NCBI GenBank assembly: GCA_021789495.1
Contig: JAJYJM010000005.1
Coordinates: 11,876 to 75,875, forward strand
Length of the DNA stretch: 64,000 nucleotides
Direction of reading: 5' to 3'
From: Nitrospirota bacterium
GTDB lineage: Bacteria; Nitrospirota; JACRHJ01
The notes beneath the pieces were generated by a model. That model was not told where the DNA came from. It was given only the letters and a program-made list of their open reading frames with translations, and ran no database searches. The translations under genes were made by a program, and so were the position numbers. Positions 46,851-58,074 of this stretch are shown piece by piece (the stretch's first letter is position 1; each line of letters starts with the position of its first letter).

Positions 46851-47860
46851 GAGGTTCTCCCCATAATCCTGGCGATGCCTTTTATGTCCTTCATAAGCCG
46901 GGCGAACGCCTTCGGCTCAAGCGACTGCTCGCCGTCGCTTAATGCCTCTTCCGGGTGGGAATGCACCTCGATTATAAGCCCGTCCGCGCCTGCGGCTATC
47001 GCGGCCATCGCCATCTGCGGGATAAACTCGCGGATACCGACGCCGTGGGACGGGTCTACTATCACCGGCAGGTGGCTTTCTTTTTTGAGGATAGGAACGG
47101 CACAGAGGTCGAGAGTATTGCGCGTATAGGTCTCGAACGTCCTGATGCCGCGCTCGCAGAAGATTACCTGGTGGTTCCCCTGGGACATTATATATTCGGC
47201 GGACATCAGGAATTCCTTTATCGTCGCGGAAAGGCCGCGCTTTAAGAGCACAGGGGTCCTTGTGAGGCCGACCTCTTTCAGCAGGCGGAAGTTCTGCATG
47301 TTCCTCGCGCCGATCTGTATCACGTCGGCGTATTTCACGACCATCTCCGTATCGCGCGGGTCCATAAGCTCCGTCACGACAGGAAGACCGGTCTTCTCAC
47401 GCGCCTCTGCGAGGTATTTCAAACCTTCCTCGCCCAGACCCTGGAAGCTATACGGAGAAGTCCTCGGCTTGAACGCGCCGCCGCGTATGAAGCCCGCCCC
47501 GGCTTTCTTTACCTCTTCCGCGACCGTGAGGAGTTTTTTTCTCCCCTCCACGGCGCACGGCCCGGCAATGACCGCGAGCTTTTTGCCGCCGATTTTTTCC
47601 CTGCCGACCTTGACGACCGTATTCTCTTTCCGGAACTCGCGCGATACGAGCTTGTAGGGCTTTAAGATAGGCATAACTTTCTCGACGCCCGGCATGGCCG
47701 CGAGCGGAAGCTCGGAGATTACCGACTCCTCCCCTATCGCGCCGATAATCGTCCTCTCCTTGCCCTTCGATATATGCACCGATACGCCGTGCTCGACGAG
47801 CTTCTTTTTTATGTTCTCAATCTGCTTCGGCGTCGCGGAAGGCTTAAGAACTACAATCAT
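46847..47860 (-). CDS. aroF: 3-deoxy-7-phosphoheptulonate synthase
   Basis: [38 protein letters not shown]. Confidence 0.96.
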   Translation of the reverse strand: MIVVLKPSATPKQIENIKKKLVEHGVSVHISKGKERTIIGAIGEESVISELPLAAMPGVEKVMPILKPYKLVSREFRKENTVVKVGREKIGGKKLAVIAGPCAVEGRKKLLTVAEEVKKAGAGFIRGGAFKPRTSPYSFQGLGEEGLKYLAEAREKTGLPVVTELMDPRDTEMVVKYADVIQIGARNMQNFRLLKEVGLTRTPVLLKRGLSATIKEFLMSAEYIMSQGNHQVIFCERGIRTFETYTRNTLDLCAVPILKKESHLPVIVDPSHGVGIREFIPQMAMAAIAAGADGLIIEVHSHPEEALSDGEQSLEPKAFARLMKDIKGIARIMGRTS

Positions 47861-48933
47861 TTGTATACCTCTCTCAGCGCTTTCACAAACCTCTCGTTCT
47901 CTTTCATCAGCCCAATCGTCACCCGTATCCGCGTCGGGCCCATCGGGCGGACGATTACGCCTTTCCGGAGGAGCGCGTCGTATAATTTCCGAGCATCGCT
48001 GTGCAGGTCTATCCAGATGAAATTCGCCTGTGTGGGCAGATAGTCCACGCCCATCTTCGTCAGCTCCGCGTAGAGGTATTTCTTCCCTCCCTCGTTCACG
48101 CGCACGGACTCCTTCACGTGCTCGTCGTCGGAGAGCGCGGCCAATGCCGCGGCCTGGGCGATGGAATTCGTATTGAACGGAGCGCGGACACGGTTCATCA
48201 GATCCACAAGCCGCGCGGGGGCGAACCCGTAGCCTATCCGAAGCCCCGCCAGGCCGTATATCTTGGAGAACGTCCGCAGGATTATTATGTTCCTGCCGTC
48301 CTTGAAATACTTGAACGTGTCCGGGTACTCCGGGTTAGTAACGTATTCGAAATACGCCTCGTCCACGACGACAATCGCATCCTTAGGCACGCGCGCCATG
48401 AACGCGCCCATCTCTTTTTGCGTGTTCATAGTGCCTGTAGGATTATTCGGATTTGCGATGAAGATTATCTTCGTCCTATCGTTTATCGCGTCCGCCATCG
48501 CGGACAAATCATGCTTCCCGCTCTTCAGTGGAATTGCAACTCCCCTTCGTCCCGCCGCCTGCACGGACATCTTATAAACGACAAAAGACGGCTCGGCGAA
48601 TATCGCCTCCTCGCCCTCCAGCAGGAACGTGCGGACGATGATGTCGAGAAGCTCGTTCGAGCCGTTCCCAAGGATAATCTCCGACGGTGAGCAGCCGAAT
48701 TTTTCGCTTATCGCACCCTTCAGGTAATGCGCGGCGCCGTCGGGATAGCGATGCAGATTATTTATACAGCCCGCAATAGCCGCTATGCCTTTCGGCGAAG
48801 GGCCGACGGGATTTTCGTTGCTTGCGAGTTTTATGGAGCCGGTCAAGCCCAGTTCGCGCTCAAGCTCCTCGATTGGCTTTCCCGGCGCGTAAGGCGTCAG
48901 GGATTCTATCCCCGGCGAAGTAAGTCTTTTCAT
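47857..48933 (-). CDS. hisC: Histidinol-phosphate aminotransferase
   Basis: [38 protein letters not shown]. Confidence 0.95.
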   Translation of the reverse strand: MKRLTSPGIESLTPYAPGKPIEELERELGLTGSIKLASNENPVGPSPKGIAAIAGCINNLHRYPDGAAHYLKGAISEKFGCSPSEIILGNGSNELLDIIVRTFLLEGEEAIFAEPSFVVYKMSVQAAGRRGVAIPLKSGKHDLSAMADAINDRTKIIFIANPNNPTGTMNTQKEMGAFMARVPKDAIVVVDEAYFEYVTNPEYPDTFKYFKDGRNIIILRTFSKIYGLAGLRIGYGFAPARLVDLMNRVRAPFNTNSIAQAAALAALSDDEHVKESVRVNEGGKKYLYAELTKMGVDYLPTQANFIWIDLHSDARKLYDALLRKGVIVRPMGPTRIRVTIGLMKENERFVKALREVYK

Positions 48934-48935
48934 CT

Positions 48936-50027
48936 TTATTTCCCCACTGCCTTATTCACTTGCGCCGCGGGATACGCCCCAAGGACTTTCAGGAACAAGC
49001 AGTTCCTGCCGAGCTCCGATACCGCTTCCTTTACCTTCCTGTCGGCAATGTGGCCTTCCATGTCCACAAAGAAGTGATACTCCCAAGCCTTCTTGCGGGA
49101 GGGTCTGGACTCTATTTTCGTCAGGCTTATGCCACGCTCGGCAAATGGCTTCAGCATGTCGTAAAGCGCGCCGGGCCGGTCTTTCACGGAGAACATGATC
49201 GACGTCTTGTCCTTCCCGGTTCGCGCCGGATATTTCCGGGATATTATCAGGAAGCGCGTAAAGTTGTTTACGTTGTCCTCTATGCGCTCGCGCAATATCT
49301 TTAGCCCGTACATCTCCGCGGCAAGCCTGCTCCCGATGGCGGCGATGGACGGGTCTTCCGCGGCCATTTCCGCGGCCCTTGTGGTCGAGGAAGTCTCGAC
49401 AAGGGAGATTCCGCGCAGGTTCTTCTCAAGCCAGTTCCTGCACTGCGCCAGCGGCTGCGGGTGCGAGTATATTTTCATAACGTCCGAAAGCTTTCCGGTC
49501 ATATTCATAAGATAGTGCGAGACCTCAAGCATTATCTCGCCGGAGATGTTGAGCTCCGAGTCCATGAACATGTCGAGCGTATGGCTGACGACACCCTCGG
49601 TGGAATTCTCTATCGGCACGACACCGTATTCCGCCAGGCCGCGCTCCGCCTCCGCGAAGACCTCGCTTATGCTGTTTACCGGGACATACTGCGCGGAATA
49701 CCCGAACTGCTGGAGGCAGGCAAGGTGCGAGAACGTGGCCTTGGGGCCCAAGTATGCTATCTTTGCCGGCGCCTCAAGCGATAGCGACGCGGAGAAAATC
49801 TCCTTCAAAACGGCCTGAAGGGATTCGTTCGGGAAGGGGCCTTCGTTGTTTTTGGTGAGGCGTTCAATGATTCGCTTCTCCCTGTCCGGGACGTGGAACC
49901 GGGAATTTTCTTTTTTCTTGATTCTGCCGATCTCCATGACCAGCTTCGCGCGCCTGTTCAGGAGCGCCAGGAGCCTGTCGTCCAGCTCGTCTATTTTTTT
50001 CCTTACGTCCTCTATTTTCGGCATCAA
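48936..50027 (-). CDS. pheA: Chorismate mutase / prephenate dehydratase
   Basis: N-term CM domain; AYLGPKATFSHLAC; PIENSTEGVVSHTLDMF; ESRPSRKKAWEYHFFVD ACT domain. Confidence 0.96.
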   Translation of the reverse strand: MMPKIEDVRKKIDELDDRLLALLNRRAKLVMEIGRIKKKENSRFHVPDREKRIIERLTKNNEGPFPNESLQAVLKEIFSASLSLEAPAKIAYLGPKATFSHLACLQQFGYSAQYVPVNSISEVFAEAERGLAEYGVVPIENSTEGVVSHTLDMFMDSELNISGEIMLEVSHYLMNMTGKLSDVMKIYSHPQPLAQCRNWLEKNLRGISLVETSSTTRAAEMAAEDPSIAAIGSRLAAEMYGLKILRERIEDNVNNFTRFLIISRKYPARTGKDKTSIMFSVKDRPGALYDMLKPFAERGISLTKIESRPSRKKAWEYHFFVDMEGHIADRKVKEAVSELGRNCLFLKVLGAYPAAQVNKAVGK

Positions 50028-50184
50028 GGGATGGACCGTCCTTTTCCTTTAAAGTAAAGGGAGTTATACAATAATTAGGCAGGATTTGCAAGGAAATTGA
50101 GAGACGGGCGGGCAAAGATTCATTTAACGCGCATTGTTTGGATGCGGCCCCTTCGCGCCGCAAGGTCGCACGCAGGCGGAGGGG

Positions 50185-50235
50185 TTAAGGTCGTCATCCC
50201 CGAACGCCTTAATCGGGAACCCCGCGGCTTTGAAA
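50185..50235. repeat. GTCATCCCCGAACGCCTTAATCGGGAACCC dispersed repeat module
   Basis: Similar to 150-185 and 2713-2745. Confidence 0.55.
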
Positions 50236-50294
50236 GACACTGGGCCCCCGTTCAGAATCGTCCGGGGGTGACGAACATGTACGCGCCGCCACCG

Positions 50295-50619
50295 CCTGTC
50301 ATTCTGAGGCCCCGGCTTTATGCATACCGGGGCAGGCTCCGCGAAGAATCCACAGTTGACTTTAAAGGTTTCGGAGATTACGATGTTAATTGCTGATATT
50401 TTTGGGCCGCGCTCCAATAGCAATCCTCATCGGTCGGAAAAGTTAGCTGTCAATAGCAATTCCTGATAGATTCAATAACCTGCTGATTATCAAAATAAAA
50501 ATTTATAAAAATAACGGATTTCCACCCGGCATCGGAAAGGGGCCAAAAACAGGCCGTTTTCGGGCGGTTTCATGGCAAAAATGGGGCGCGGGGAGGCATG
50601 TCGTTTTGATGGGGCTTAA
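50295..50619 (+). repeat. ~300 bp repeat, copy 2
   Basis: See 1697-2005; abuts the mog stop codon. Confidence 0.85.
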
Positions 50620-51114
50620 TCAACTGGTTTGACCGCATTCGGCGTCGCTTCCGCGGATTTTCTCTATGGCGTGCGGTATCGCGGGCATAAGGACGGCGAG
50701 GTTCTCGACTGCCCCTTTCAGGCTCCCCGGCAGGTTGATTATCAGCGTCTTGCCGCGTATCCCGCAAGTTGCGCGGCTTATCATGGCGTGCGGTGTTTTC
50801 TTCAGCGATTCCATGCGCATAGCCTCGGCCATTCCCGGCAGCTCCCGGTCGATTACCGCTCTTGTGGCCTCAGGCGTCACGTCCCTTGGCGAGACTCCCG
50901 TGCCCCCCGTTGTAACAATCAAATCCGCCCCTGACCTGTCGGAAAGCGTTATCAGCCGGTCCATTATAATTTCCACCTCGTCCGGGATCATCTCGTAATT
51001 GATAATCTCCGCGCCGGTATTTTTAAGCATTTCCATAACCGCCGGGCCGGCAGTATCTTCCCGCTCGCCCCGCGAGCCCTTGTCGGATATGGTAAGGACG
51101 GCGGCTTTTATCAT
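50620..51114 (-). CDS. mog: Molybdenum cofactor biosynthesis protein MogA/MoaB
   Basis: AAVLTISDKGSRGEREDTAGPAV; LIVTTGGTGVSPRDVTPEAT. Confidence 0.93.
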   Translation of the reverse strand: MIKAAVLTISDKGSRGEREDTAGPAVMEMLKNTGAEIINYEMIPDEVEIIMDRLITLSDRSGADLIVTTGGTGVSPRDVTPEATRAVIDRELPGMAEAMRMESLKKTPHAMISRATCGIRGKTLIINLPGSLKGAVENLAVLMPAIPHAIEKIRGSDAECGQTS

Positions 51115-51545
51115 GTAATTACAAGCACTTTGTCCCCAGGCCTGACAACCCCGCCCTGGAGGACTTTTATGAAAATACCCTCTTTAGGCATGACGCAGTC
51201 CCCGGCCTGGTAGTATATTGCGCACCGAGAATGGCACTCTTTGCCTATCTGGCTTACCTCGCCAAGCGCGGGGCCTATCCTGAGCTTAGTCCCGATGGGT
51301 AATTTAAGCAGGTCTATGCCCTCGGTGGTGATGTTCTCGGCGAAGTCTCCGGGATTGACATTCAGACCGGCTTTCCTCATCTTTTCGATGCTTTCTATGG
51401 CAAGGAGACTTACCTGCCTGTGCCACTCCGAGCTTGCGTGGGCGTCGCCTTCGATGCCGAAATTCTCAAGGAGCGCCGCGCTTTCCACGTTTTTTTTGCG
51501 CATTCCCTTCTTCGCGCTTACGCTTACCGCTACCACTGTCGCCAA
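51111..51545 (-). CDS. MOSC domain protein
   Basis: VSVSAKKGMRKKNV...GIEGDAHASSEWHRQVSLLAIES; GKECHSRCAIYYQAGDCVMPKEGIF. Confidence 0.92.
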   Translation of the reverse strand: MATVVAVSVSAKKGMRKKNVESAALLENFGIEGDAHASSEWHRQVSLLAIESIEKMRKAGLNVNPGDFAENITTEGIDLLKLPIGTKLRIGPALGEVSQIGKECHSRCAIYYQAGDCVMPKEGIFIKVLQGGVVRPGDKVLVIT

Positions 51546-51643
51546 ATTTCTACCCCTCTCATTACAAGGCGGAAATCCAGAACTTACCCCATAGGCATTA
51601 TAGCTGTTTTCCTTTATTTGTCAAAGGATTTGAGAAACATTGC

Positions 51644-52861
51644 CTATCGGGGAGATAAAATAGCGTTCTTCGGGGCAAGGAAATAGAGCCTGCCGCCCCG
51701 TTTCATAAAACCCGCCTCTTCCGCGGCCTTGCGCCCGTATCCGAAATAAATATCCACCCTCCCGGGCCCCTTTATGGCCCCGCCCTCGTCCTGCGCCATA
51801 ACAAATCTTCTGAACGGCGACCACACTGAGGGTTTGTCGTAGACCTTAAAATCCGGCTCCCTGGTATCCACAAACGCCAATGCGCCCGGAGGGAATATCT
51901 CATTATCCACGGCTATGCTCCTCCCGCCCGTTACCGGCTCGTCAAGACAGCCGAACGGGCCGTCGCCGGAGAGCGTGAAGAAGACGTAGCTTTTGTTCTT
52001 GTCAAGGATGGAATTCATTTCTCCAGGGTGTGAGTGCAGGTAATCCTTGAGCCACTCAAGGGACATTTTACCCCCTTCCGCAAGGCATTTTTTCATAAGG
52101 ATTGCACCTATGCTCCTGTATTCCCTGCCGTTCTCGCCGGCGTAATTCACATGCTTCCTGGAGCCGTCAGGGAACCTGAGCACCCCGGAACCCTGCACCT
52201 GAAGGAAGAATATGTCCAGAGGGTCCCTGCACCATGCTATTTCGAGTCCCTTGCCGTCGAGCGCTCCTTCACGGATTTCGCGCCTCGAATAATACGGCAC
52301 GAGCGTGCCGTCTTTAACCCTGCCGACAAGCGTCCCGTTCAGGTCTTCGTCGAAATCCCCAAGGTCAACCAGGACAAGGTCGCCCGGCTTTTTGTATAAC
52401 GGGTATTTGAACTCTTTGTCGGGATGAAGGCTCGCTTCTATTTCCGGGCAATAATAACCCGTAAAGAGAACGCCGCCCCGGTCATCGTACCCGGTGGACT
52501 CATACACGTTGAACTTCTCCGTCACGTATTTTTTCACAAGACTTGCCGAAGGGCCGGAGAGAAGGAATTCCCGGAAGTCGGAAAGGGATTTTGCAATGCC
52601 CTCCGAAGAATATCTGTCGTTGCCGAATTCGACGGTTTTAAGCGGAAGCTTCGAGAAATAATCTACGGAATTCGCTGTGGCGCGGGCAAGCGGGAAAGGC
52701 TCGGAGTCGTCCATGAATCCGGGATAATCTTTTGGAGCTATCCTGACAAGCGCCGGAACCTGAAGTCTTCCGAAACCAGGCGGTGTTGACGCTCCAGGGC
52801 CGGCGCAGGCGGCTATGAAGACGACGGGCAGGGCGATAAGTAATTTAAACTTAAGCCTCAA
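51644..52861 (-). CDS. mltA: Lytic murein transglycosylase A (lipoprotein)
   Basis: Lipobox [56 protein letters not shown]. Confidence 0.93.
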   Translation of the reverse strand: MRLKFKLLIALPVVFIAACAGPGASTPPGFGRLQVPALVRIAPKDYPGFMDDSEPFPLARATANSVDYFSKLPLKTVEFGNDRYSSEGIAKSLSDFREFLLSGPSASLVKKYVTEKFNVYESTGYDDRGGVLFTGYYCPEIEASLHPDKEFKYPLYKKPGDLVLVDLGDFDEDLNGTLVGRVKDGTLVPYYSRREIREGALDGKGLEIAWCRDPLDIFFLQVQGSGVLRFPDGSRKHVNYAGENGREYRSIGAILMKKCLAEGGKMSLEWLKDYLHSHPGEMNSILDKNKSYVFFTLSGDGPFGCLDEPVTGGRSIAVDNEIFPPGALAFVDTREPDFKVYDKPSVWSPFRRFVMAQDEGGAIKGPGRVDIYFGYGRKAAEEAGFMKRGGRLYFLAPKNAILSPR

Positions 52862-54528
52862 ACCTTGAACTTCCCCATCTCGTCCCGAAGATATACGGCC
52901 TGCCTGAGGAGCTTGTCCACCGACTGCTCCATGTCCTTTGATATTTCCGAATTTTTCTGGGCAATTTCGAGGAACTTCTCCATCGAGCTTACCATACCGC
53001 CGCTGTCGTCCTTCTGGTTCTTTGTGGCGTTGGCGATAGTCCCGGCGAGGTCGCGCGTATCCTCAAGGCTTTTTGCGAATTCCTTTATTCCCCTGGCCTG
53101 CTCGTCCATGGCCTTTCTAACTTCCCTTGATATATCGCTTATCTTCTCGGCGGCGGCAGCTATGAGCTCGCTTCCCCTGGTCTGCTCCTGCGTGGCCTTC
53201 TCTATCTGCTGAACCCGCTCGTGCACATTCGTTATGGCCTCCGCCACCTGCTGCACGGCGTCCACCTGCCTTGTGGTGGCCTGCTCTATCTCTACCGCCG
53301 TCTTCATAGAGCGGTTAGAAGATTCTATTATCTTCGCAAGGGCCTCCGCCGCGCCTGACGCCGTCTTTGCGCCCTCAATAACCCGCTCCTTCCCGGAGCG
53401 CATGGATTTCACCGCCGCCTGCGATTCTTCCTGGACGGACTTTATGAGCTTCGCTATCTCCCCCGTGGAAGACGACGTACGCTCCGCCAGGTCTTTTATC
53501 TCGTTCGCCACGACCGAAAAGCCCTTGCCGTGCTCCCCTGCCTGCGCGGCGAGGATTGCCGCGTTCAGCGCAAGGAGCGAGGTCTGGTTGGTTATTTCGT
53601 CAATGACCTTTATAATCTTGCCGACCTCGGCAGATCTCCGGCTGAGGCTCTCAATTACATCCGATGCCTGTCCGACGGTCACCCTTATCATGTCCATCGC
53701 TTCCATCGTCTTTGCTATCGCCTCGTGTCCGAGCGTATCGGCGTCATGGGAAACCTCCTGTGAAAGCGTTGCCGACGTCTTCGCCTTCCCCTCGACTTCG
53801 CGTATCATGACATGTATGCGCCCTATCCCGTCGGCGGTTTTGGATGCAAGCTCGGAGAGAATCTTCACGTTATCCGCCACTTCCTTTATCGACATGTTCA
53901 TCTCTGAAATAGACGACGAAGCCTCCTCGACGTGACTCGAAAGATTGGCCGTGCTCTCCGCCACGACGTCCACCTGCGCGGCCATTTCCGTGACGGTCGC
54001 GGAACTGTCCGCAGCGGTGATATTCAGGCTTTCGGCGCTTCCGGCTATATCCTGGACAGACCTGTCCATCCGCTCCAGCGCCCTGAAGTTCCCGTTGGTC
54101 GCTTCCTCCTGCTCCCTGGCGCCGGAGGCGAATACATCCGTCTTATTTCGTATTTCTTCCGTAAGCTTAAGCAACAGCTTCGAGTTCTCACCGGCGTGCA
54201 CAACGAGATCCTGAAGCCTCTCCATGAACATATTTATATATCGCGCGACCTCTCCAAGCTCGTCATCGGCCTTGAGGTCAAGCCTCTGGGTAAGGTCTGC
54301 GTTGCTCTCGACCATACTGCTCATAATATCTTTCATGCGGTGCAGAGGCCGCAGGACAAGCCTGTTGAAGCTGTACATCATTACGAAAAGGCTCACAATG
54401 GCGAGCGCCGCCGCGACCGGAAGCACCCAGGAAGGATGCCTGTTGGACAGGTAGATAAAGGCCGCAATCCACGCAGCCATAAGAGAAACGATTACAACCC
54501 CAAGCTTGGCCCTCAGCCCTTTTATCAT
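52858..54528 (-). CDS. Methyl-accepting chemotaxis protein
   Basis: HAMP region after two closely spaced TMs; [44 protein letters not shown]. Confidence 0.95.
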   Translation of the reverse strand: MIKGLRAKLGVVIVSLMAAWIAAFIYLSNRHPSWVLPVAAALAIVSLFVMMYSFNRLVLRPLHRMKDIMSSMVESNADLTQRLDLKADDELGEVARYINMFMERLQDLVVHAGENSKLLLKLTEEIRNKTDVFASGAREQEEATNGNFRALERMDRSVQDIAGSAESLNITAADSSATVTEMAAQVDVVAESTANLSSHVEEASSSISEMNMSIKEVADNVKILSELASKTADGIGRIHVMIREVEGKAKTSATLSQEVSHDADTLGHEAIAKTMEAMDMIRVTVGQASDVIESLSRRSAEVGKIIKVIDEITNQTSLLALNAAILAAQAGEHGKGFSVVANEIKDLAERTSSSTGEIAKLIKSVQEESQAAVKSMRSGKERVIEGAKTASGAAEALAKIIESSNRSMKTAVEIEQATTRQVDAVQQVAEAITNVHERVQQIEKATQEQTRGSELIAAAAEKISDISREVRKAMDEQARGIKEFAKSLEDTRDLAGTIANATKNQKDDSGGMVSSMEKFLEIAQKNSEISKDMEQSVDKLLRQAVYLRDEMGKFKV

Positions 54529-55601
54529 GGACGCTCCTCCCGCTTAATCCGGACCTTGTCCAGGTCCGCTCCCGCGTCCCCGAGCTTCCTTATGTCCCTT
54601 GGCCTGAAAGCCCCTTTTTCGGTTATTATGGCGGTTATATACCTGGCCGGGGTCACGTCGAAGGCCGGGTTTTTTACCTTCACGCCCCGGGGGGCTATGC
54701 AAAGACTCCCGCAGACGTCGGTAACCTCGCAAGGGTGCCGCTCTTCGATTGGAATGTGTTCGCCTGAGGGCATGGAAAGGTCGATAGTCGAAGTCGGGGC
54801 CGCGACATAAAAAGGCAGTCCATGCTCCTTGCAGAGGACGGCGACTGTATAGGTGCCTATTTTATTGGCCACGTCGCCGTTTCGCACCGTCCTGTCCGTC
54901 CCGACAACGGCAAGGTCAATCTCGCCTTTTTGCATAAAATAACCGGCCATGTTATCCGTTATGAGCGTTACGTCTATCCCGTCATGCATAAGTTCCCAGG
55001 CGGTAAGACGCGCGCCCTGGAGCACCGGCCTCGTCTCGTCCGCGAACACCTTTATCCTCTTTCCCTGCTCCACTGCCACGCGTATCGGCGCCGTCGCCGT
55101 GCCGTAGCCTCCCGTGGCCAGGGAACCGGCGTTGCAATGCGTGAGCACGGTATCTCCGTCGCGGATGAAACCGGCACCGAATTCTCCTATGGCCCGGTTG
55201 ATTTTTATATCCTCTTCCAGAACCTTGCAGGCCTCGCGGGCGAGAAGCTCTTTTATTTTCGCCACGCCCTCATCGCGGTGCAAGGCGGCAAACCGCTTCA
55301 TCCTGTCTATTGCCCAAAATAGATTTACGGCTGTGGGCCTCTGGGCGGCAAGGTGGTCGCATGCGGGCACCAATTTTCCGTAGAAGCTGTCGAAGTCCTT
55401 CGCCTTTATATCCCTTGCCGCGAGCGCGACTCCCATGGCCGCGGCAATACCGATGGCCGGCGCGCCGCGTATCCACAGCTCCTTGATGCCCTTCGCCACG
55501 GTCTTGTAATCAGCGCAGTCAACATAAACTATCTCGCCAGGCAGCTTAGTCTGGTCTAGCATGAGGACTTTCCCGTCTTTCCACTCTATCGTCGGTATCA
55601 T
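54525..55601 (-). CDS. mtnA: S-methyl-5-thioribose-1-phosphate isomerase
   Basis: [53 protein letters not shown]. Confidence 0.95.
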   Translation of the reverse strand: MIPTIEWKDGKVLMLDQTKLPGEIVYVDCADYKTVAKGIKELWIRGAPAIGIAAAMGVALAARDIKAKDFDSFYGKLVPACDHLAAQRPTAVNLFWAIDRMKRFAALHRDEGVAKIKELLAREACKVLEEDIKINRAIGEFGAGFIRDGDTVLTHCNAGSLATGGYGTATAPIRVAVEQGKRIKVFADETRPVLQGARLTAWELMHDGIDVTLITDNMAGYFMQKGEIDLAVVGTDRTVRNGDVANKIGTYTVAVLCKEHGLPFYVAAPTSTIDLSMPSGEHIPIEERHPCEVTDVCGSLCIAPRGVKVKNPAFDVTPARYITAIITEKGAFRPRDIRKLGDAGADLDKVRIKREERP

Positions 55602-55780
55602 CTTATGTAACCCTCATTTATAAAGTTTTACACCTGCCGCATTTTAACCTTCCCGCCGGTAATTTGTCAATAGACTCAACATAAACCGTTGCGTTTGTGT
55701 TTTTTCGCTGATATACTTGTCGGAGTGAATCAGGTTTTCCCCAATCCCATTTTTCAGGAGAACAAAAACAGGAGGCGCGG

Positions 55781-56575
55781 ATGAAAACACTTGCACTGTA
55801 TTTTTTATGCGTAACTTCTCTTATTTTTACAGCCTTTCCTGCGGCAGCTGACATGGTCGCGCAGAAAGGCGCTATGCCCGCGGCATGCGATATGAAGTCG
55901 CAGACCGGCGGATGCGCCTGCGGAAACTGCCGCAAGGCCGGTGCAGGCATGGGGCCGATGATGGGCGGCATGCGCGGGCGTATGGGAATGGACGGCATGG
56001 GCATGATGAAGTGCAGGATGTGCCATACGCAGGAGGGCTCCTATGGTATGGGCGGCATGATGGGGCGGCGCATGGGCATGATGGGGCGGCGCATGGGCCC
56101 CATGAGGATGATGGGCGGCATGATGGGCATGGGTCCAATGGGCATGATGGGATCTCCCATGATGAGGTCTTTGAAGACGCCCGATTATTACCTCGACCGC
56201 CGGGACACGCTGAACCTGACCGACGACCAGGTGGAGAAACTTGCGAAGCTCAAGGAGAATCTCAGAGAAGAAGTCATTATGAAAGGCGCAACGGTAATGG
56301 TCCTGGAGCTTCAGCTCTCGGACATTGTTTCCAATACCGGTTTCAAGCTCTCCGACGCGGAGGCCAAGCTGAAACAGATAGAAGCGGCACGGGTGAAGCT
56401 ACGCACGGTTGTCATAAAGGCGGCGGCGACGGCAAGAAACACGCTGACTAAAGACCAGCTTGAAAAACTGAAGAAAATTTCGTCGTCCGGTGAAAAATGC
56501 TGCGCGTCCTCCGGCAGTATGAAAAAAGACATGATGGAGAAGATGATGAGGGAAAAGATGGAGAAGATGAAATAG
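55781..56575 (+). CDS. Met/Gly/Cys-rich periplasmic protein (Spy/CpxP-like helical C-domain)
   Basis: Signal peptide; Met-rich GMMGRRMGMMGRRMGPMRMMGGMMGMGPMGMM; LTDDQVEKLAKLKENLREEVI LTxxQ-like motif. Confidence 0.75.
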   Translation: MKTLALYFLCVTSLIFTAFPAAADMVAQKGAMPAACDMKSQTGGCACGNCRKAGAGMGPMMGGMRGRMGMDGMGMMKCRMCHTQEGSYGMGGMMGRRMGMMGRRMGPMRMMGGMMGMGPMGMMGSPMMRSLKTPDYYLDRRDTLNLTDDQVEKLAKLKENLREEVIMKGATVMVLELQLSDIVSNTGFKLSDAEAKLKQIEAARVKLRTVVIKAAATARNTLTKDQLEKLKKISSSGEKCCASSGSMKKDMMEKMMREKMEKMK

Positions 56576-56610
56576 CAGGCGAACCAGCTTAGGTAAGGAA
56601 GGAGAGTCTT

Positions 56611-56925
56611 ATGAAAAAGTTTTTTTTCATTGTCATTGTTGTTACGTCCCTTGCCGCGGCTTTTTCGCCCGCATGGGCCGATTCGCCGAAGCAATGCACA
56701 AAAAACGGCGAATGCGGCGTCAGTTCAAAAGACCCGACCAGGCAGGACATCGTGATAGACCCGGTATGCGGCATGGACGTAGTCGCCAAGAAATCGAAAT
56801 ACCACAGCACTTATAAGGGAAAAACCTATCACTTCTGCAGTCTGAAGTGTCAAAAAGCATTTGACAAGAATCCTTCCCTTTATATCGGGAAAGAATACAA
56901 GAAAAAAAACGGGGGGATTAAATGA
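56611..56925 (+). CDS. Exported YHS-domain protein
   Basis: Signal peptide + DIVIDPVCGMDVVAKKSKYHSTYKGKTYHFCSLKCQKAFDKNP. Confidence 0.9.
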   Translation: MKKFFFIVIVVTSLAAAFSPAWADSPKQCTKNGECGVSSKDPTRQDIVIDPVCGMDVVAKKSKYHSTYKGKTYHFCSLKCQKAFDKNPSLYIGKEYKKKNGGIK

Positions 56926-57482
56926 AATATCTTAAAGTTGCGGCGCTTTTGTCCCTGGCGGTATTTTTGTTTTTCCAGTTCGGGTGCGAGAAAAAAGGAG
57001 CGCAGAGCGGCGCTATGGGCGAGAACACGCAGGCCGCTATGCCTTCATCCGGAGTCGGCATACACTGGATGAATTACACCGACGGCATGGCGCAGTCCGC
57101 GAAAACTGGAAAGCCGGTCATGATCGACTTCTACACCACATGGTGCAAATACTGCAAGCTTCTCGAATCCACTACTTACCAGGACCCGCAGGTAATCAAG
57201 ACCTTGAATGACAACTTCATTGCAATAAAGGTAAACGCCGAGGGCGACGACCAGGTAATGGACAACGGAAAATCCATTACCGAGAAGGACTTGGCCGGAG
57301 AATACGCGGTGTCGGGATTTCCGACAATCTGGTTCTTAGACGCCAAACAGCAGAAGGTAGGCAATGTCCCCGGCTACGAACCGGCTTCGGACTTCGAGCC
57401 GAAACTTACTTATATCGCGAGTGGCGCCTATGCAAAGGGGATAAAATTCGAAGACTACCTGAAATCGCTTGGGGGAAAATAA
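56922..57482 (+). CDS. Thioredoxin-fold lipoprotein (WCKYC)
   Basis: FFQFGCEKK lipobox; PVMIDFYTTWCKYCKLLE; SGFPTIWFLD. Confidence 0.9.
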   Translation: MKYLKVAALLSLAVFLFFQFGCEKKGAQSGAMGENTQAAMPSSGVGIHWMNYTDGMAQSAKTGKPVMIDFYTTWCKYCKLLESTTYQDPQVIKTLNDNFIAIKVNAEGDDQVMDNGKSITEKDLAGEYAVSGFPTIWFLDAKQQKVGNVPGYEPASDFEPKLTYIASGAYAKGIKFEDYLKSLGGK

Positions 57483-58069
57483 TGCGAACGAAATCGGTGA
57501 TAATAACGGCGACGTCTTTTCTGCTGGCGGCGGCGCTTGCGTTGCCCGCGTGCGCGAGCGCGGTGGACAAAAGCGAAGTGGAGCAGAAAGACAATCCCGT
57601 GAAAGAGCTTCATCAGCAGGCGCTTGAAAAAGTAACGGCGGAAAACAACAAGGTCAGGTGGGTCTCCTATGACGACGCCGTCGTCAGGGCGAGAAAAGAG
57701 GGTAAATATGTGATGGTCGATTTCTTCGCCCAGTGGTGCAAGTGGTGCAAGAAACTCGACAAGACCACCTACGCCGACCCGAAGGTCGCCCAGGCAATAA
57801 ATGCGGATTTCGTGCCGGTCAAGATAGACTCCGAATCGCAGGATAAAGTGACATATGAAATGCGGAGGATTACAAAGGCCCAGCTCGCGGACAAATACAA
57901 GGTTTCGAGCTATCCGACGATTTACTTTCTGGACAAGGACGGCAAGAAGGCCGATGTATTGAACGGCTATCTCCCGCCCGACTCTTTCCTCGTGTATCTG
58001 CAATACATAAAGAGCGGCAAGTATAAGAAAATGACCTGGGATCAATACGTCTCAAAAGAGGCTAAGTAA
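57482..58069 (+). CDS. Exported thioredoxin-fold protein (WCKWC)
   Basis: YVMVDFFAQWCKWCKKLDKTTY; SSYPTIYFLDKDG. Confidence 0.9.
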   Translation: MRTKSVIITATSFLLAAALALPACASAVDKSEVEQKDNPVKELHQQALEKVTAENNKVRWVSYDDAVVRARKEGKYVMVDFFAQWCKWCKKLDKTTYADPKVAQAINADFVPVKIDSESQDKVTYEMRRITKAQLADKYKVSSYPTIYFLDKDGKKADVLNGYLPPDSFLVYLQYIKSGKYKKMTWDQYVSKEAK

Positions 58070-58074
58070 GAAAA

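Noticed and set aside
40033-50027. IHF-sppA-rpsA-plsC-cmk-aroA-tyrA-aroF-hisC-pheA as a novel cluster
   Set aside because: Housekeeping combination; similar gene associations are familiar in bacteria, nothing unexpected besides the small aroA repeat
56035-56165. Repetitive ATGGGGCGGCGCATG block as a regulatory or CRISPR repeat
   Set aside because: In-frame low-complexity coding for a Met-rich domain
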